Source: an uncultured Clostridia bacterium (GTDB lineage: Bacteria; Bacillota; Clostridia; Oscillospirales; Acutalibacteraceae). Taken from it: a stretch of DNA of 64,000 nucleotides. The stretch lies in contig CALWUT010000018.1 of NCBI GenBank assembly GCA_944384825.1, forward strand, positions 1 through 64,000, written 5' to 3'. Positions 62,295-64,000 of the stretch are shown here, piece after piece. The notes under the pieces were generated by a model. That model had not been told where the DNA came from and searched no databases. It saw nothing but the letters and a program-made list of their open reading frames with translations. The stretch's first letter is position 1. Each line of letters begins with the position of its first letter. The position numbers and the translations under genes are program-made.

Positions 62295-63158
62295 CTAACG
62301 CTTTAACGATTCTTGATATTTATTTGATTCCTTGACTGATTCTTTAACAAACTTGTACAACACTCCTACAACTCTTTTCTGAGCGTTAAGTACAGCATTT
62401 TTTGCCAAATTATTATAGTCCTTTGTTTCAATATTTTCTAATCTATAAAAATTATCTAAAGATAGTACAGCAGTATTTTGAGCTATATCTTCAAGTAAAT
62501 TTACTTCATAATATCTCAAACTCTCCGCCGGTATTACTGCGTAACATTCGTTACTTACGAGATCGCATTTCTTTTCAAATTCTACATGCAAAGGAAATTT
62601 AAAAACTGCATCTGTCGGTTTGTCATAACCTGAATGTACACATGTGCTAAGGTCTTCTAAAAAGTGAATTGATCGGCCTAATTCCTCAAATATTAAATCA
62701 TATGTAAGTTTCAAATCTTCCTTATTTTTATTTAAAGCATCGTCATAACCTCCTAAACTTTTCAGCAAAGTTGCTTCCAAACATCCTCTAATTGCATTTT
62801 CAAAGTGTATTTTATATTTTTTAAGTGCTGTTTCTTTTTCTCCTGCAAAATTCCTTTCAGTATCAGGATTATAAAAATGATACTTGTAAGCACCTTGATT
62901 TTCATCTTCATCCGGTTTAAGGCTGTAATTTATTATATGATCTTTGTAATTATCAGCTAATTGCTTTGAGATCTCATATTCTTCTTTATCCATTTTTCCA
63001 GATTTATACAAATACTCACTTAATTTAGATAAGATTTCCAAACTTGTACTTGTAACATAACTATGAGTTTGAGAATTAAATGCTAAAATATGTGTTCCTA
63101 AAGTAAGAAAAGCGGTTCCTAAACATAAAATTTTTTGCATGACTCTTCCAATTTTCAT
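62295..63158 (-). CDS. secreted zinc-dependent phospholipase C-like protein
   Basis: The 287-residue protein has a signal peptide ending near residue 26. It carries almost the full zinc ligand set of the bacterial phospholipase C family: H32 (FNSQTHSYV), D83 (KPDEDEN), H94 (KYHFYNP), H165 and D169 (RSIHFLEDLS), H175 (CVHSGY), H191 and E195 (HVEFE). The mature N-terminal Trp that normally binds zinc is not evident (AFNSQTH). There is no C-terminal C2-like membrane domain. It may cleave host or bacterial phospholipids. It heads the three-gene cluster, with AGGAGGATATGGTAA before the ATG. Confidence 0.83.
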   Translation of the reverse strand: MKIGRVMQKILCLGTAFLTLGTHILAFNSQTHSYVTSTSLEILSKLSEYLYKSGKMDKEEYEISKQLADNYKDHIINYSLKPDEDENQGAYKYHFYNPDTERNFAGEKETALKKYKIHFENAIRGCLEATLLKSLGGYDDALNKNKEDLKLTYDLIFEELGRSIHFLEDLSTCVHSGYDKPTDAVFKFPLHVEFEKKCDLVSNECYAVIPAESLRYYEVNLLEDIAQNTAVLSLDNFYRLENIETKDYNNLAKNAVLNAQKRVVGVLYKFVKESVKESNKYQESLKR

Positions 63159-63456
63159 TTACCATATCCTCCTTTTTGCTTAAAACTTATGCTTGATAAC
63201 TAACTTTTGAAACATAAATATTCATCCCCCCTTTTTACCGAGTTTACGGCATAAATTATATTTTTCAAAGTGATTATAACATATTTTTTGTTACTTGTAA
63301 ACATTTTTATTCAAAACATATAATTTTGCTTTGAATCTATAGCTTTAATATTAAACATTTAATTATCTATTACTGTAAAATACTTATTGATAAAAACAAT
63401 GAAAAGCTTTATTATGGTTATAAAATATCAATTAAAACTGTCGGAGGAACTAAAAA
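63159..63456. other. divergent intergenic region
   Basis: About 300 bp between divergent genes. I see no further gene or clear hairpin; the AT-rich stretch should hold promoters for both sides, but none is convincing. Confidence 0.5.
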
Positions 63457-64000
63457 ATGAAGATTGGAATCGTAGGACTTCCCAATGTCGGAAAGAGTAC
63501 TTTATTTAATGCAATAACTAATGCAGGAGCTGTATGTGCTAATTACCCCTTCTGTACTTTAGAACCAAACGTGGGAATAGTTGCCGTGCCGGATGAAAGA
63601 CTTGAAAAATTAGCAGAAATTTATTTTCCCCGTAAAATAACTTACGCAACAATAGAATTTGTAGATATCGCAGGACTTGTAAAAGGAGCTTCTCACGGTG
63701 AAGGACTTGGAAATAAATTTTTATCTAATATAAGAGAAGTGGATGCTATTGTACACGTAGTCAGATGCTTTGAAAATCCTAATATTATTCACGTAAACGG
63801 AGAAGTAAATCCACAGTCAGATATTGAAATCATAAATTCTGAGTTGATTCTTTCCGATATAGAACTAATTGAAAAACATATCCTAAAGCTTGAAAAACTT
63901 ATAAAATCCGATAAAAAATATTTATCTGAACTTGAAATGTGTAAAAATATACATCAAAGACTTTGCAAAGGTGAAATAGCTAAATCACCGGGTATTTCAG
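63457..64000 (+). CDS. ychF: ribosome-binding ATPase YchF (partial, runs off the window)
   Basis: YchF/OLA1 is an Obg-family P-loop protein that prefers ATP and binds ribosomes. The 181 codons present show G1 [15 protein letters not shown], the segment [16 protein letters not shown], the switch region [22 protein letters not shown], and [25 protein letters not shown] precedes the ATG. The remaining half lies beyond base 64000. Confidence 0.95.
   Translation, partial: MKIGIVGLPNVGKSTLFNAITNAGAVCANYPFCTLEPNVGIVAVPDERLEKLAEIYFPRKITYATIEFVDIAGLVKGASHGEGLGNKFLSNIREVDAIVHVVRCFENPNIIHVNGEVNPQSDIEIINSELILSDIELIEKHILKLEKLIKSDKKYLSELEMCKNIHQRLCKGEIAKSPGIS

Overview
The window is AT-rich DNA (visibly around 30% GC) from a Gram-positive, endospore-forming bacterium of the class Clostridia. 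The evidence is a complete spoIIIA operon (AA to AH), a SpoIID-type peptidoglycan-binding protein, strong AGGAGG ribosome binding sites with many TTG/GTG starts, CCA-encoding tRNA genes, and the clostridial gene order nusB-xseA-xseB-ispA-dxs and cdaA-cdaR. Several secreted effector-like proteins (ADP-ribosyltransferase, phospholipase C-like protein, papain-like peptidase, giant anchored repeat protein) suggest a host-associated life. That last point is inference.

Layout. 0.1-4.7 kb: uvrC, a radical SAM gene with rluD, and a secreted papain-like peptidase. 4.7-9.7 kb: spoIIIAA-AH on the minus strand. 9.8-13.1 kb: an orphan solute-binding lipoprotein and two unknown proteins, one carrying an internal duplication. 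13.3-18.1 kb: tRNA-Leu, acpP, a phosphoesterase, an S1-domain protein, dacF and two tRNA-Ser genes. 18.4-25.6 kb: rtcB behind a hairpin leader, a LlaJI/McrBC-like restriction pair, a short PnuC-like protein coupled to queH, a frameshifted rarA, and a lipase. 25.7-26.5 kb: two small zinc-ribbon proteins with GG leaders and a long three-tier hairpin. 26.5-38.3 kb: housekeeping genes (dxs, ispA broken, xseB, xseA, nusB, cdaR, cdaA, a cysteine desulfurase-like gene, ispF, tatD, metG). 38.4-39.2 kb: a Nif11-like peptide gene with an apparent frameshift at an A7 run and a 50-residue Asn-rich peptide. 39.2-44.7 kb: ispE, a degenerate Clp-type ATPase, a phosphosugar mutase and an M14 peptidase. 44.8-53.4 kb: a 1960-residue surface protein, a gene interrupted by an in-frame stop, a SpoIID/PG-binding protein and a secreted ADP-ribosyltransferase. 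53.7-60.9 kb: PBP1A, lysC, a small secreted protein, two candidate structured RNAs, trxB, trxA, mtaB, tRNA-Val. 61.1-63.2 kb: a cluster of three secreted proteins including the phospholipase C-like one. The window ends inside ychF.

The genes fall into envelope and spore building (spoIIIA, dacF, PBP1A, M14 peptidase, SpoIID-like), isoprenoid synthesis (dxs, ispE, ispF, ispA), RNA modification and repair (rluD, queH, mtaB, rtcB), c-di-AMP signalling (cdaA, cdaR), and secreted factors. Four genes (rarA, ispA, the Nif11-like gene, and the gene at 50820) are each broken by a single base or codon. Either the genome is losing genes, or the assembly has small errors, or some of these sites are recoded.

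The best candidates for undescribed biology are the GG-leader peptides, the Clp-like ATPase whose second ATP site and pore loops are degenerate, the paired divergent candidate RNAs near 57.9 kb, the hairpin leader of rtcB, and the secreted effector set.
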